Shown in pieces: positions 46,500 through 57,430 of a DNA stretch of 64,000 bases. The notes beneath the pieces were generated by a model. That model was given only the letters and a program-made list of their open reading frames with translations, did not search any database and was not told the origin of the DNA. Source of the stretch: Pseudisothecium myosuroides (lineage: Eukaryota; Streptophyta; Bryopsida; Hypnales; Lembophyllaceae). The position numbers and the translations under genes were made by a program. Numbering within the stretch: position 1 is the first letter of the stretch; each line of letters begins with the position of its first letter. Location of the stretch: contig OX637288.1 in NCBI GenBank assembly GCA_951799445.1, forward strand, positions 6,140,501 through 6,204,500. Direction: 5' to 3'.

Positions 46500-48360
46500 A
46501 TGAACCTCTAAGACTATTGTGGGTTTTTAAGACTCCACCTAGAAGTTCTACTTTTAAAAGCTACCCCTAAAGTTCCAACTTCTGAATGTAACTCTAGATT
46601 TTACTTCTTTAACTTGGTTCTAGATCTTAACCACCGACTTCGATTCTATGTTTTGACTTTTGACTCTAGGTTTTTACTTCTAAATCAACTTTAACTCTTA
46701 ACTTCCAAGTTTTAACCTTCTAGGGTAATTCTAAGTTTCACTTTTAATTCTATGTTTTTACTTCTAAACTACTCTAAGATTTACCCTCTAAATCTAACTT
46801 TAACTTTTCACCTTTTTACAGTAGATTTTTACTCCTAATTTAACTCTAGGTTTTTACTTCCAACCTACTCTAAAAAATTTACCTTCTACGTATAACTCTA
46901 GGTTTTTGACTTTTGACTCTAAATTTTTACTTCTAAAATTAATCCCAAATTTTAACCTCTAGGTTTGACTCTAAAATTTAACCTTTAAATTTAATCTTAG
47001 CTTTTGACTTTTGACTTTTGATTTCTAATTTTCAACTCTATTTCTAACTCAAAAAATCTAGTTCCTAAGTTGATTCTACTTTTGACTTCTACTTCCTACT
47101 CTACTTTTTACTTCTAATTAACCCTAACTTCCTTTTCTAAACTACCCTAAGGTTTCACTGGAAATTTTAACCCCCTAAGTTAAACTTCCAAATTAATTCT
47201 ACTTTTTAACTTCCCAAAGTTAACTCTAGATTTTTACCTTAGAATTTGAACTTTGAGAAAATAAAAATGTAAATTGATTCTAATTCTAACCGCTAATTAA
47301 TCCCTAATTTTTATCCTAAATTCTCTTTCTAATCTAAACCCCTAAGTTCCGTCCATGGTTCTTTTTGGATGAATTTTACTCAAAATTCCTCCGTCCTACC
47401 CCCTACCGCTTAACTTAGCCTAACGCGGTCGATTTGAAGCCAAATCCTAAGTGTAATATGTTTTTGGAAACCTCTATCCCTAATCTATAACATTTTGAAT
47501 CTAAACTTTTAATTTGCACTAATCTCGGATGCTAATCACGCTCTAAGGGCTGATTAGGAAAATAAATGCTAATTAGGGAGAAACATCAAAGATTAAATCA
47601 AAAACTCACCTCTTCACTACCGGTTTCGGAAATAACCTCGTCCACGTCCACGTATACATCCTCACGCTCCATGGTGGTCTTTGGTCTTTGTTTTGAATTT
47701 TTCCCAAGCTCACCGCTTATTTAGAAAATATTACAATTTTTGGTGATGTAAACTTCTTCTTTCCTCTTCTCCCTTCTTTTCTTTCTTCCCCTCTCCTTCT
47801 ACACTAGTACTATTCTACCTAAGCTTTTATGAGTCTTACACTATGGTCTCAAACTTCAAGGAGGTTTTAAGATGCCAACTATCCTCTTACACAATTTTGC
47901 CTTTGTGTCATCCTAATCCTCCTCTCAACGGTCACCACAAATTTTCAAGATTTTTTCCTAAAGCCTACCTATCCTAAACCTAGGTCACTATTTATCGTCT
48001 CTCACCTTCCTTCGCCTACTTCTTCTCCTCCTTTCCTAATCTCCTTCCATTGTGTGTAGGTGTGAGTGGTAAGAGGAAACAATTTTGTGTGCAGGTACGG
48101 TGGTGCTCCGCTCTTTTCTCCCTTCTCCCTTTTTGATTTGGACCCTAATCCTACTCCTCCCCTAGCTAGTAATAAGTTAGTCCAACATTTTTGTTGTGTT
48201 TTAGTTTTGGTTTTGTTTTAGTTTGAGAGAACCCAAAAATCAAAAACCAAAAGACCAAAAATTGAGTTCAAAAAGGGGGTGAGCCCGATCTGGACCGGGT
48301 GCTGGACCACCGAGCTTGCCTGCCTGCCTCCCGACTGGCTGGCTGGGGGGCTGGTTTAAC
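46500..48360. repeat. Left-arm region of short degenerate CT-rich repeats
   Basis: Phrases such as AACTCTAGGTTTTTACTTCTAA recur irregularly to about 47,350, giving a strong strand asymmetry (C and T here, A and G in the mirrored right arm). Coding content is absent. From 47,350 on the arm is pyrimidine-rich but not repetitive. Confidence 0.6.
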
Positions 48361-48411
48361 AAAAAATTAATTTAATTAATTAATTTTTTTATTAATTTTT
48401 TTATTTCTTCA

Positions 48412-48620
48412 CGTTGGCTCTGATGTTGACTGCTGTATGCTGGTTCTGATGTTGGCCGGCTGTATGCTGGTCCTGATGTTGGCTGGACTGTATGCTGGTT
48501 CTGAAAAAAGACTGGATTTTTGGCTAAGGCTAAAAAGACTAGATTTTTGGCTAAGGCTATTCTAAGACTAGATTTTTGCTAAGGCTATTTTAAGACTAGA
48601 TTGTTGGCTAAGGCTAGGGG
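48412..48620. repeat. Two adjacent short tandem arrays (~27-30 bp units)
   Basis: 48,412-48,503 holds about three TGCTGGTTCTGATGTTGGC-type units. 48,509-48,620 holds four AAGACTAGATTTTTGGCTAA-type units. I see no counterpart in the right arm. Confidence 0.75.
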
Positions 48621-49020
48621 GAAATAAAACTTCGGGGGTACTAAACTCACTAAGACCTTGGGAGACAACTAAACTAAATAAAACTTTGGAAGACACTACA
48701 CTAGATAAATGCAAAGGAACCTACATATCTTGGAAGCTAAACTCTGGAGGTTTCCACAAAGGTCTTGGAAACTAGACTTTGGAACTAAACACGGGGTAGG
48801 TGCAAAGCTTCGCCGTTAAATTGGTTTTAACACCAACTTTAGGACTTCTTGACACCTCGGGAGTTCAAAGCTCCGCCGTCTACACTTTTAACATACGCTT
48901 CAGGACTTCAACCTTGTCACTAGTTCAAAGCTTCGCCGTTTCCAAGGGGGGTCCACACAATAAGAGAGACTTTAGAAGAGGGAAAAAACTAAACTTTTAA
49001 AGAAAACACATACACAGGGT

Positions 49021-49490
49021 CAAAGCTTCGCCGTCCCGGAGGGGGGTCCACTCAACAAGGAGAAGATTAGAAGAGGGTTTGGGATAACTTTAGAAAACAT
49101 GCACAAAGGAGGTTCAAAGCTTCGCCGTCCCGGAGGGGGATCCACTCAACAAAGAGAAGATTAGAAGAGGGTTTGGGATAACTTTAGAAAACATGCACAA
49201 AGGAGGTTCAAAGCTTCGCCGTCCCGTACGGGGATCCACTCAACAAAGAGAAGATTAGAAGAGGGTTTGGGATAACTTTAGAAAACATGCACAAAGGAGG
49301 TTCAAAGCTTCGCCGTCCCGGAGGGGGGTCCACTCAACAAAGAGAAGATTAGAAGAGGGTTTGGGATAACTTTAGAAAACATGCACAAAGGAGGTTCAAA
49401 GCTTCGCCGTCCCGGAGGGGGGTCCACTCAACAAAGAGAAGGTTAGAAGAGGGTGTAAGGAAAACAAAAAGAGAAAAAAACACACAAGTT
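49021..49490. repeat. 94-bp tandem array, five copies
   Basis: CAAAGCTTCGCCGTCCC occurs at 49,021, 49,115, 49,209, 49,303 and 49,397, exactly 94 bp apart, with near-identical units. More diverged copies of the CAAAGCTTCGCCGT core occur from 48,811. The right arm carries the reverse form (GGCGAAGCTTTGA) at 54,340-54,540 but unexpanded. Confidence 0.92.
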
Positions 49491-49868
49491 AGACCACGTG
49501 GCAATACAAAGCTCACACGCTAAAGGCCCCCCAAAGCGGCATCGCCAAGGTACGGTGGGGGGTGACTTTAGGATTAGTGCAAGATACAAAAGGACTCTTA
49601 AAACTTCACAAGTTAGACTACAACACGTACAAGAGAGAAAGGCTCTCCACTTCCAACAAGGTACCAAAAACTTCACAAGGAGTACACAAAGCAAGGTAGA
49701 AGGACCCCTAAGGACCTTCAAAGCTTGAAAATAAGCAACAATGGAGCCAAAAGTGCTCCGAAAACACTGTAGAGGTTTTTGGCTTCAAACGCTAAAATAT
49801 CCAAAATAACTTGGACTCACGGACCCAAAACAAGAATTGGGGGTCTTCTAGAGAGAGAAATGGGGCCC

Positions 49869-49875
49869 TTATATA
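49869..49875 (-). promoter_or_regulatory. Left-arm TATA box, outward facing
   Basis: TATATAA on the minus strand, in the mirror position of the right-arm box, within conserved flanks (AAGGGCTC / GAGTGCCCTTGG). It would drive transcription away from the central ORF. Confidence 0.5.
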
Positions 49876-51130
49876 GGTTTCCAAGGGCTCACCCCTCTCT
49901 CTAAAGCTCTAAGGTAACCTTATCAACGGGGATTTTCATCCTCATCCTCAAAGATTTTCATCCTAATCCCTAAAAATCTACTTCTACCATCTATGCTAGA
50001 CCAACATCCTAACTTTTGGAGATTAGCTCCAATCGCCGAACGGATTGCGCCGTTGGATCCAGATCGCCGTGTTTAGTCTTAGATCCCTCTACCCCCCATA
50101 CCGAGGCCAAAAACCCATCGTAGGCTAATTTAGTTTTAAAACCAAATCGTGGTAAAATCTTAGATCTTGGGGGTCTTCTATTTTGAGAAATGTGAGTAGC
50201 CTAGGGTCTTCGGTAGGTGCGAGAGAGTCGGGAAGGACTTTTGGTTGACTTCGTTTCGCCATCGCATGGTCCTGGGATGCCGGTCAACGTGGCGGGGACC
50301 CCACCATGTGGTTAATTCCCGAGGAATCTCGCCGGTTCAGGTACTTGCCGCTATCAGAATGTCGTGAAACTTCACAGAGCGCATTATTAATATAAAACAA
50401 GCTAGTCTAATTTTTAGTGAGATTTTATTGTAACCTGGGTAATTTCCATGAAATTCCTGTTGGAGGTTAGGAGGGTTGACCACCCGGAAAAGGTTCTTCT
50501 GCAAGTCGGATGATGCCGGGATTTTTCACGTGACCTCTCAGGGAGTTGCATGAAAGACGTGCAGGTGCGTTTCCGTACCTGGCACGATTGGTCAATGGAG
50601 ATTAAAATTGGCCATCTCCTCGAATTAGCGACGGTGCAGGAATCTTCTGCAGGTGGAGGAATCTCGGCAAATCGATTTCGCCGTTGGACTCTTGGCATGG
50701 AATTCACCCTAGAACACCATCCTTGGGCTGTAGATTCCTCCACGGGCCCAGTCTTGCGTTAGTGGCTCCTGCATGCTAACAATCAGGATTTTTGGGAATT
50801 CGTCTTTCTAATGGGGAATTCTAAATCTAACTCTAGGACCCGACCTAGTGGCCTCGTTGTGGATCCCTCGAACCGACCTAGCCATGAATCGCCACATTCT
50901 TGGTGGGATTTAGCCCTTTTGGAACTATGTGACTCAAATCCTCCAATTCTAACCTTTTCGTTATTTCTATACTATTTTCAGGCAAGGTTTGGGGGATTCT
51001 AAGTAAAAACACAAATCTAGACCAAATACTATAATGGGTATGACACAACCCTATTTCGGTTCTACACTCTTTTTATGGATTTTTGTATACTTTTATCAAC
51101 TTTAAATTGCAAATTTCCAAAAAAATAATT

Positions 51131-52633
51131 CTACGAGTCCCAAGTGACAAATTGGGAGCTCACAGGAGGGCGCCCAAAGGTTGATCGAATTCGAGATACA
51201 CTCGTTGGGGCCTCAAAACTAGGTGATTGAGCTGCAATGATGGCGTCTTGTTCATCCGCCATGTGGAGCATATATTGCTCGATCTCCGCCTCTAATTCTG
51301 CATCAACTTCGTCATTCAAGAAAGGGTCGTCCGTAACATCAGTTATATGGACAGGATTGTCCTTGGGCGTAATTGGAGGGGCAAGCGGAAGAGTCAATGC
51401 CTCGTTGGCCGAGTTCAAGCGCATTGCGGAACCTGGAACGACGCATAGCATTTGAGTATCGGTACTTGGTTCTACGAATTTGGGCGCTTGACTGACGCTG
51501 CCTGGACTTGGATCGTCGATGTAGAGAGCTGGAACATCGATGCTAGGTTCTTGCGCTTCAGTCATCTTGACCACAACAGGGACATGATTCTTCGGCGATT
51601 CTATTTCCATTGGAATTGGACTAGAGTAGCCGGGATCACTTGATGCGATGATGATAGGATCGGGTTGGATAGTCTTCTGTTTGGTTGGCCCTTGCTGAGA
51701 TCTGTGAGCTTTATGAGCGACCACAGTGAATCCATCTTCCACCAGCGGTCTGAGATTTGGCGATTGATCAACATAAGGGCCTCTTTGGTTAAGGTGACTG
51801 ATCTTACCTTGCCACTGAGAATATCGATTGGAAGAAGGATTGGCCCTAGATCGGCTTGACGACATTCGACGGGGTTGAAGGTTTGGAGTTGATAGAATGC
51901 CTCGACTTGGGCACTCTGAATCTTCGTGTGTCGAATCTGGGCACCGCTGACAGGAGCTATCTGGGACTTCATACTCTATCAAAATTTTGGAGAAGAGGCT
52001 TGCTACATTGGCAACAGAAAGAGAGGATACGTAACCTTGAGTAGGATCGATAGATACACAAAATCTAGGGTCCGCAGCAGGGGAAGAATCTCGATCCTCC
52101 TCTAGAACTGTTCCGACTAGGCTAGCCAGATGCTTCGCCTCATGCGGGTGGAATTCGAGAGGCAAATTTTTAAGATTGATCCAACATGGGACTCCCAGGC
52201 CAGTGGGTTGGCTCGGGTTGACCGCTGGGATCCAGCCCTGGAAGACCGCCGTGCCAACCCTAAGTCGGCAGGGAGATAAAATTTGGGTTTGGCGAACAAG
52301 GTCGATGGAGTCTAACTTGATGAAGTGAAAACCACCACCCACGTCGCAGTGTAGTGAAACCCTAACATTAAGCAAAGCTTCAAATTCACTGATCCACAAT
52401 GCATGACGATACAGGGGGGGAAGATCCACAACAAACCTCACAATGATGACATGTTGCTTTAAATATGCGGCCTCTCTCCTGAGCGCTACCATATTAAGCT
52501 CTGACGTTGGTACGACAACACAGTCACGCACGAGGTGGCCATTAGGATTTCTGGTGAAGCCTGTGGGAAGATAAGCGCCTCCATATTCCTGTCGAGCTTC
52601 ATGTTGGTTTGGTGTGAGCCCCCAATTCGTCAC
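51131..52633 (-). CDS. 500-codon ORF1/gag-like protein: DUF4283-like domain plus CCHC zinc knuckle
   Basis: An open frame on the minus strand; the first codon of the 500 is GTG, and the first internal Met is near residue 48, so the true start may be a spliced or internal ATG. The N-terminal region (QHVIIVRFVVDLPPLYRHAL, FQGWIPAVNP, GVPCWINLKNLPLEFHPHEA, LASLVGTVLEED) follows the DUF4283 pattern. CQRCPDSTHEDSEC is a C-x2-C-x4-H-x4-C knuckle. A Ser/Pro-rich linker, DGFTVVAHKAH, and an acidic C-terminus (LNDEVDAELEAEIEQYML) complete it. This layout is that of nucleic-acid-binding ORF1/gag proteins of plant retroelements. The frame is intact despite sitting among decayed repeats. No RT accompanies it. 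Its ends lie inside the inner tips of the inverted arms. Confidence 0.75.
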   Translation of the reverse strand: MTNWGLTPNQHEARQEYGGAYLPTGFTRNPNGHLVRDCVVVPTSELNMVALRREAAYLKQHVIIVRFVVDLPPLYRHALWISEFEALLNVRVSLHCDVGGGFHFIKLDSIDLVRQTQILSPCRLRVGTAVFQGWIPAVNPSQPTGLGVPCWINLKNLPLEFHPHEAKHLASLVGTVLEEDRDSSPAADPRFCVSIDPTQGYVSSLSVANVASLFSKILIEYEVPDSSCQRCPDSTHEDSECPSRGILSTPNLQPRRMSSSRSRANPSSNRYSQWQGKISHLNQRGPYVDQSPNLRPLVEDGFTVVAHKAHRSQQGPTKQKTIQPDPIIIASSDPGYSSPIPMEIESPKNHVPVVVKMTEAQEPSIDVPALYIDDPSPGSVSQAPKFVEPSTDTQMLCVVPGSAMRLNSANEALTLPLAPPITPKDNPVHITDVTDDPFLNDEVDAELEAEIEQYMLHMADEQDAIIAAQSPSFEAPTSVSRIRSTFGRPPVSSQFVTWDS

Positions 52634-53875
52634 TGGGGACTCATAATTTTCTTTTTTTCAATTTAAAAAAATTTAAGTATAGTTTTATATGCAAAAGCCC
52701 CCAAAAGAGTGTAAGACCAAAATAGGTATGTCACGTACCAATATAGCATTTGGTCCCTTATAGGTTGTTTTCCCCCAAATAAATCCCATTTCCACTTGTA
52801 CATAGGTTAAAACACGAAAATATCGGTAAATAGTAGAATTAAGGGTTAACCGGCCCAAACCGCCCAAACCTACGATACATGTGACATCTTATGGCTAAAA
52901 TTGGTCCGAAAGAACACCGTTGAGGTCCTAAGTCCATTCCCAAAGATAGGTTTCACTTTCCCCATAGCATCGAAGAAATAGCGGAAACCCAAATTGTTGG
53001 CTTGTAGGAGTTACAAACTGAAGATGGATCCGTAAGAGGAATCTACGGGTGGAGTATGGTGTTCTAGAGTGGAAATCACATTTGGAACTCAATGGCAAAA
53101 TCGGCTTGCCAAGATTCCCTTATATGTGAACGATTCCCTAGTTGCCAGAATTAAAAGGAGAAGACAGAATTTGATTCTCCTTTGACCTTTGTGCAAAGTA
53201 AAAATATGAGCTTGCACATCCTTTGTGGAATTCCATGAGAGGTTCCATAAAAAGTTTCGAAATTGTCTGATTTACAGAAGATGCCCTTCCGGACGGTCAA
53301 CCGCCAAAACCTATGATGGGAAATTCCTAGAAATTATCCAGGTTGCGGTAAAATCTCACTAAAAATTATATTAGTTTCTTTTATGCTAATAAGATGCCTC
53401 ACTAAGTTTCAAGACATTCCGATAGCCAGAAGTGCCCGAACTGGCGAGATTCCATGATAATTGGCAAATTTGAAGTTTAGAGTGGAGTTGACTTGCGTAC
53501 CGGGAGCATACGAAATCGGAATGAGGTCAAAGCTAGGTCTTTTCTTACTCCCCCATACCTATTAAAGAACCTAGGCTAGTTACTTTTCTCAGAAAAGTCA
53601 ACCTCCAAGATTTGGGTTTTTACCCCATTTTGGTGTTCAGTTAGTAGTAGGTTATGTTGCATTTTTTGGAGTTTGGTTAAGGGGCGCGAGATTTCTCAAG
53701 ACTAAAAATGGCCTTCTGAAGCCAACGGTGCAATCGGTTTTCAATTTGGAGTTAATCTCCAAAAGTTAGAAGTTTGAACCAGCGTAGAAAGTCAAAAATT
53801 GAAGATTAGAATGAAAATCTTAGTTGATAAGATTACGGCTTAGGAAAAGAGAGGGGGTGAGTGCCCTTGGAAATG

Positions 53876-53882
53876 TATATAA
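53876..53882 (+). promoter_or_regulatory. Right-arm TATA box, outward facing
   Basis: TATATAA within GTATATAAGGGGG, mirror image of the box at 49,869-49,875 in the left arm; downstream sequence is a plausible leader. Motif plus conservation between arms. Confidence 0.5.
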
Positions 53883-54618
53883 GGGGGTTCATTTCCCTCT
53901 CACAAACACCCCTTAGGTTCATTTTTGAACCGCCTTGTATAATTTGGATCCATTTAGTTGGATTTTTGCCATTTTTGGGCCACATTGCCAAATTCTTGTG
54001 TTTGGGGAGCATTTCAAATTCCTTGTTGCTTACTTTCAAGCTCTTTTGAAGGACTTAGGGATCCCTTCAACTTAGCTATCTTCTTGTGGCGTCTCTCGTA
54101 AGTTATTTGAAGCTTTGATTTATGTTTTGTTGAGTTTTGGTATTTTGTTGACATTCTTGGGTGTTGTGAACTAACCTTGCACTAATTCTAGAGAGTTTCT
54201 TTTCCCTATGACTGGCGATGCCGCTTGGGAAAAATCTCTAGCGTTGTTTACGTTATTTTAGCACTAACATGTGGTAGCTTATTGTTTGCTAATAATTCAT
54301 TCCCTTTGTAGTTGTCTGTATTCTCTTTGTTTCTTGTAGCATGGCGGAGCTTTGACTTTAATTAGTGTGAAGTTATAGAATTTTTAGTGATTTTTCAAGA
54401 GACGGCGAAGGTTTGACTTTGGAAAGATTTAGAATTGCTAGAATTTAAAGTATTTAAGAAATACGGTGAAGCTTTGACTTCCTGGGGTTTGAACTTTTAG
54501 TTATTTTCATTTTGATGGCGAAGCTTTGAACCTCCCCCTTCTTTTGATCATTTCTATGTAATTAGGCTTTTTGGCCTTAGTTTGGTCAAGTTGTTATTTT
54601 TAATATTAATCTTTCTTT

Positions 54619-55270
54619 AGGGCCGAGACCAAGGTTGTAGTCAGACCGCTAAGAAGAAGGGTCAGCACAAATTGAAGTTCAAAATCTCATACTAGAGGTC
54701 ACAAGATTTCCAAAAACATAAAATACAAAGAAATTGGAGCTAAAATGAGTGAGATATAAGTGGATGAAGTTTCAAACACTAATTAGTACTCAAAACTTCA
54801 TCCATGCATAACTCCTACTAGGAAAGTCCGATTTGCAAGTTCCGCATCAATTTAGAAAGCTAATTTTAGCCTCTACAAGGAAAACATATTAGAAATCTAA
54901 AATAGTAAATTGTCAAAAGTCAGACCGAGAGTTAGAGTGTATTTAGAGCGGAGACTAAATGCAAAGTCAGACCATTAGAAGAGGGTTATAGTATAGATTT
55001 GAGTTTAGAATCTAATAGTGGAGGTCACAAGCTTTCCAAAAACGTAAAATACAAAGAAATTGGAGCTAAAATGAGTGAGATTTAAGCGGATGAAGTTTCA
55101 AACACTAATTAGTACTCAAAACTTCATCCATGCATAACTTCTACTAGGAAAGTCTGATTTGCAAGTTCCGCATCAACTTAGAAAGCTGGTTTTAGCCTCT
55201 ACAAGGAAAACATATTAAAAATCTAAAAATAGTAAACTATCAAAAGTCAGACCGAGAGCTAAGGCATTTT
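54619..55270. repeat. 326-bp tandem duplication with internal hairpin
   Basis: Copies begin near 54,619 and 54,945. Each contains CTAAAATGAGTGAGAT, then GGATGAAGTTTCAAACAC...AAACTTCATCC, an 11-bp stem with a ~20-nt loop (54,762-54,803 and 55,088-55,129). The same stem recurs, with variation, at about 56,132, 56,600 and 18,792. Confidence 0.85.
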
Positions 55271-56991
55271 GATAGGAAAATTAGAAAATAGATTAGAAGG
55301 GAAGAAGTATAGATTAGGGAGGTGTGATTAGCAAGGAGAAGTGCAAAACAAAGTTCTATCTCACCACTCTTTCAACTCTTCTAGCTTAGACTAAGTTTGA
55401 GTTCAAAAACTCAATAGGAATGATAGTTGTGAATTGAAGCCCAAATTGTTAGATATTATAGTCGAAGTTGAAGAAGGAGAAATCTCGAGTATTTAGAACA
55501 ACCAATTAGAATTGAGATAAGGAAAGTTCGAAGAAGATTGATCAAGTGTATTGGATCAACTTATGTATTCTTCTTGAATCATAAATAATTGAGGGAAATA
55601 GTGTTAAAAGAAAAAGAGAGATTAGCAGAAAAAGAAAAGAAAAGGGAAGTCCAAGAATTGGCAAACCTTGTACTAAAACTCCTACTTTAAGCCGTGGGAA
55701 AAATTACCAAACGATTCCGAAACATGGCAAATGATAGGGGGTTTGAAGGGGTATACAATTACCTAAACAACGACACCAACTTCGAGGTAAGTTCCTAACT
55801 TTAAACCCTCCATTTCAAATTCTCAAAAATAGACATTTAAAAGTAGGGCCGAACTCTCAAGTCAATTCAGAGTGTCTAGAATAGGATTATTTCAAGAACC
55901 AAGAAATTAGTGTTGTAGAGTCTAGTTAGAGGTTTCCAGAACCATCTCACACTTAGAATTTGGAATCAAATTGAAAGAGATATTAGCGGATGAAGTTTAG
56001 GAGTAATATTGGATGAAATTTAGTGCATTTCATCCAAATGGAACAAGAATATAAACTTAGGTAGAAACATAAATCTAGACTCCAGAAGTGAAACAAAAAT
56101 TAGAATTCAAGTTGTAGGTTAGTAGAAAACCATGGATGAAGTTCAAAGTACCGATTAGCGGTCAAACTTCATCCATTGATAACTCCTAGTAGAAAGGTCC
56201 AATTAGCACGTGTCTTAGCATTTTGGAAAGCTAGAATTAAGACTTACAAAGAAAAATTAACAAAAATCTAAAAATAATAATCTGCTCAGAGTAGCACCGA
56301 GCCACATAAGTAGGATAAAGATCAAACAAGTACTAAAAAGAGGTGATCAAAGAGAAAAATTAGATTTGAAAATAGGTGGAAGGCACTTAGTAGAGTCTAG
56401 AACTAGTTTAACTTAGGAAATTTTTTTAATCATTTAGGAGCAAACAACGGATGAACTTTGGATTAGGATATGGATGAAATAGGATAAAACTCATCCATCT
56501 AAGTCCAAACTTAGAACTTAGGTAGAAGTTGGCAATATAGAGTTAGAGTCAGAAACTTGAAGTAAAATAGAATAAGAAAAGGGTCTAAATCCAAGGATGA
56601 AGTTTAGATAGAATTAAGAAACTAGAACTTCATCCGTCCATAACTTTTGCTAGAAAGGTCCTATAATGTTGAGTTTTATATTTTTTTAAATGGCATGAAA
56701 TTCTCTCTCTTTTTATGTGGCTAAATTTAGACTATATCACCTTTCGTTCAAAAACCACAGCGACCTAGTTGGTACGCCCCAATTAGAGTAAACACTGCAA
56801 ATTAAGTTAGTTTTTCTTGATTTCTTTGGTTTTCTTGCAAACTTGTGGATGTTTAGGATTTAGAAAAGATCCATTGCTTGGAAGGCACAATGGAGTGACG
56901 CTAGGCACCCATAGGACAAGAATCAAACCTAAAACTCAAGAGCCTGGTTGTGCTCACTTATTTACCAAGGGTGGGTAAATAAGCGCTCACA

Positions 56992-57424
56992 CTTGGCAGG
57001 GACGGTCCAGCTAAATCTGCAGCAGCAACACGTCGTCTACCACGTGACGCACTACCAGATACAACACAAGAAGTGGGACTGGTACCACGGGCATCTTGCC
57101 GTAGTGTGGCGGCGTAGCTTGCCGCCGTCATCGAAAACAGATTAGGTTAACTAAGGGTTTGTGAAACTAGGTTTGGATAATCACGCTTAGTTCTAAGATT
57201 ATCAATCGCATGCAAAGCATGAACGCAAATGTAGACGATTCAGCAAAACAAGAATCAGGCGACAGTGTTTCTCTAGTGAGGAATCAGCCCAAAACCTAGC
57301 TGCGGCGGCGCCGCCCAGGCTCCTGCTCTCACCATCGCTAACCTCCACACGGAGCTTATTCTCAATTCCAAGTGAGCTCACACGGAAATCCAACGAGTAT
57401 TTCTGTGTCGTCCTTGAGAACACC
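56992..57424. other. Short GC-richer segments, possible gene or ORF1 remnant
   Basis: 57,000-57,130 and 57,290-57,420 are GC-richer than their surroundings. The minus strand from ATG near 57,125 reads MTAASYAATLRQ, ending where the giant element begins. A second minus frame (57,202-57,423) includes LGIENKLRVEVSDGESRSLG. I recognise neither. They could be exons of a host gene or the separated N-terminus of the neighbouring LINE's ORF1. Confidence 0.3.
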
Positions 57425-57430
57425 TCCGTT

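Larger units (their letters stand above)
46166..56991. mobile_element. 10.8-kb giant inverted-repeat element with one central ORF
   Basis: The left outer end TGTGGGTGCTAGATTACC and right outer end (reverse) TGTGAGCGCTTATTTACC match at 17 of 22 bases, followed by shared CACCCTTGGTAA. Along the arms, position x on the left matches position y on the right with x+y near 103,750-103,780. Examples: 50,320-50,500 with 53,280-53,460; 49,770-50,040 with 53,720-53,980; 51,130-51,166 with 52,614-52,650; 46,290-46,310 with 56,868-56,890. Between matching blocks the arms differ. The arms flank the 51,131-52,633 ORF almost exactly. I see no transposase, RT or clear target duplication. Confidence 0.75.

Noticed and set aside
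49021..49490. CRISPR-like regular array
   Set aside because: The whole 94-bp unit is repeated without unique spacers, in a plant nuclear repeat; it is an ordinary tandem array.
46166..56991. LTR retrotransposon with the arms as LTRs
   Set aside because: The repeated arms are inverted, not direct, and no primer-binding site, protease, RT or integrase is visible. Two head-to-head partial copies remain possible.
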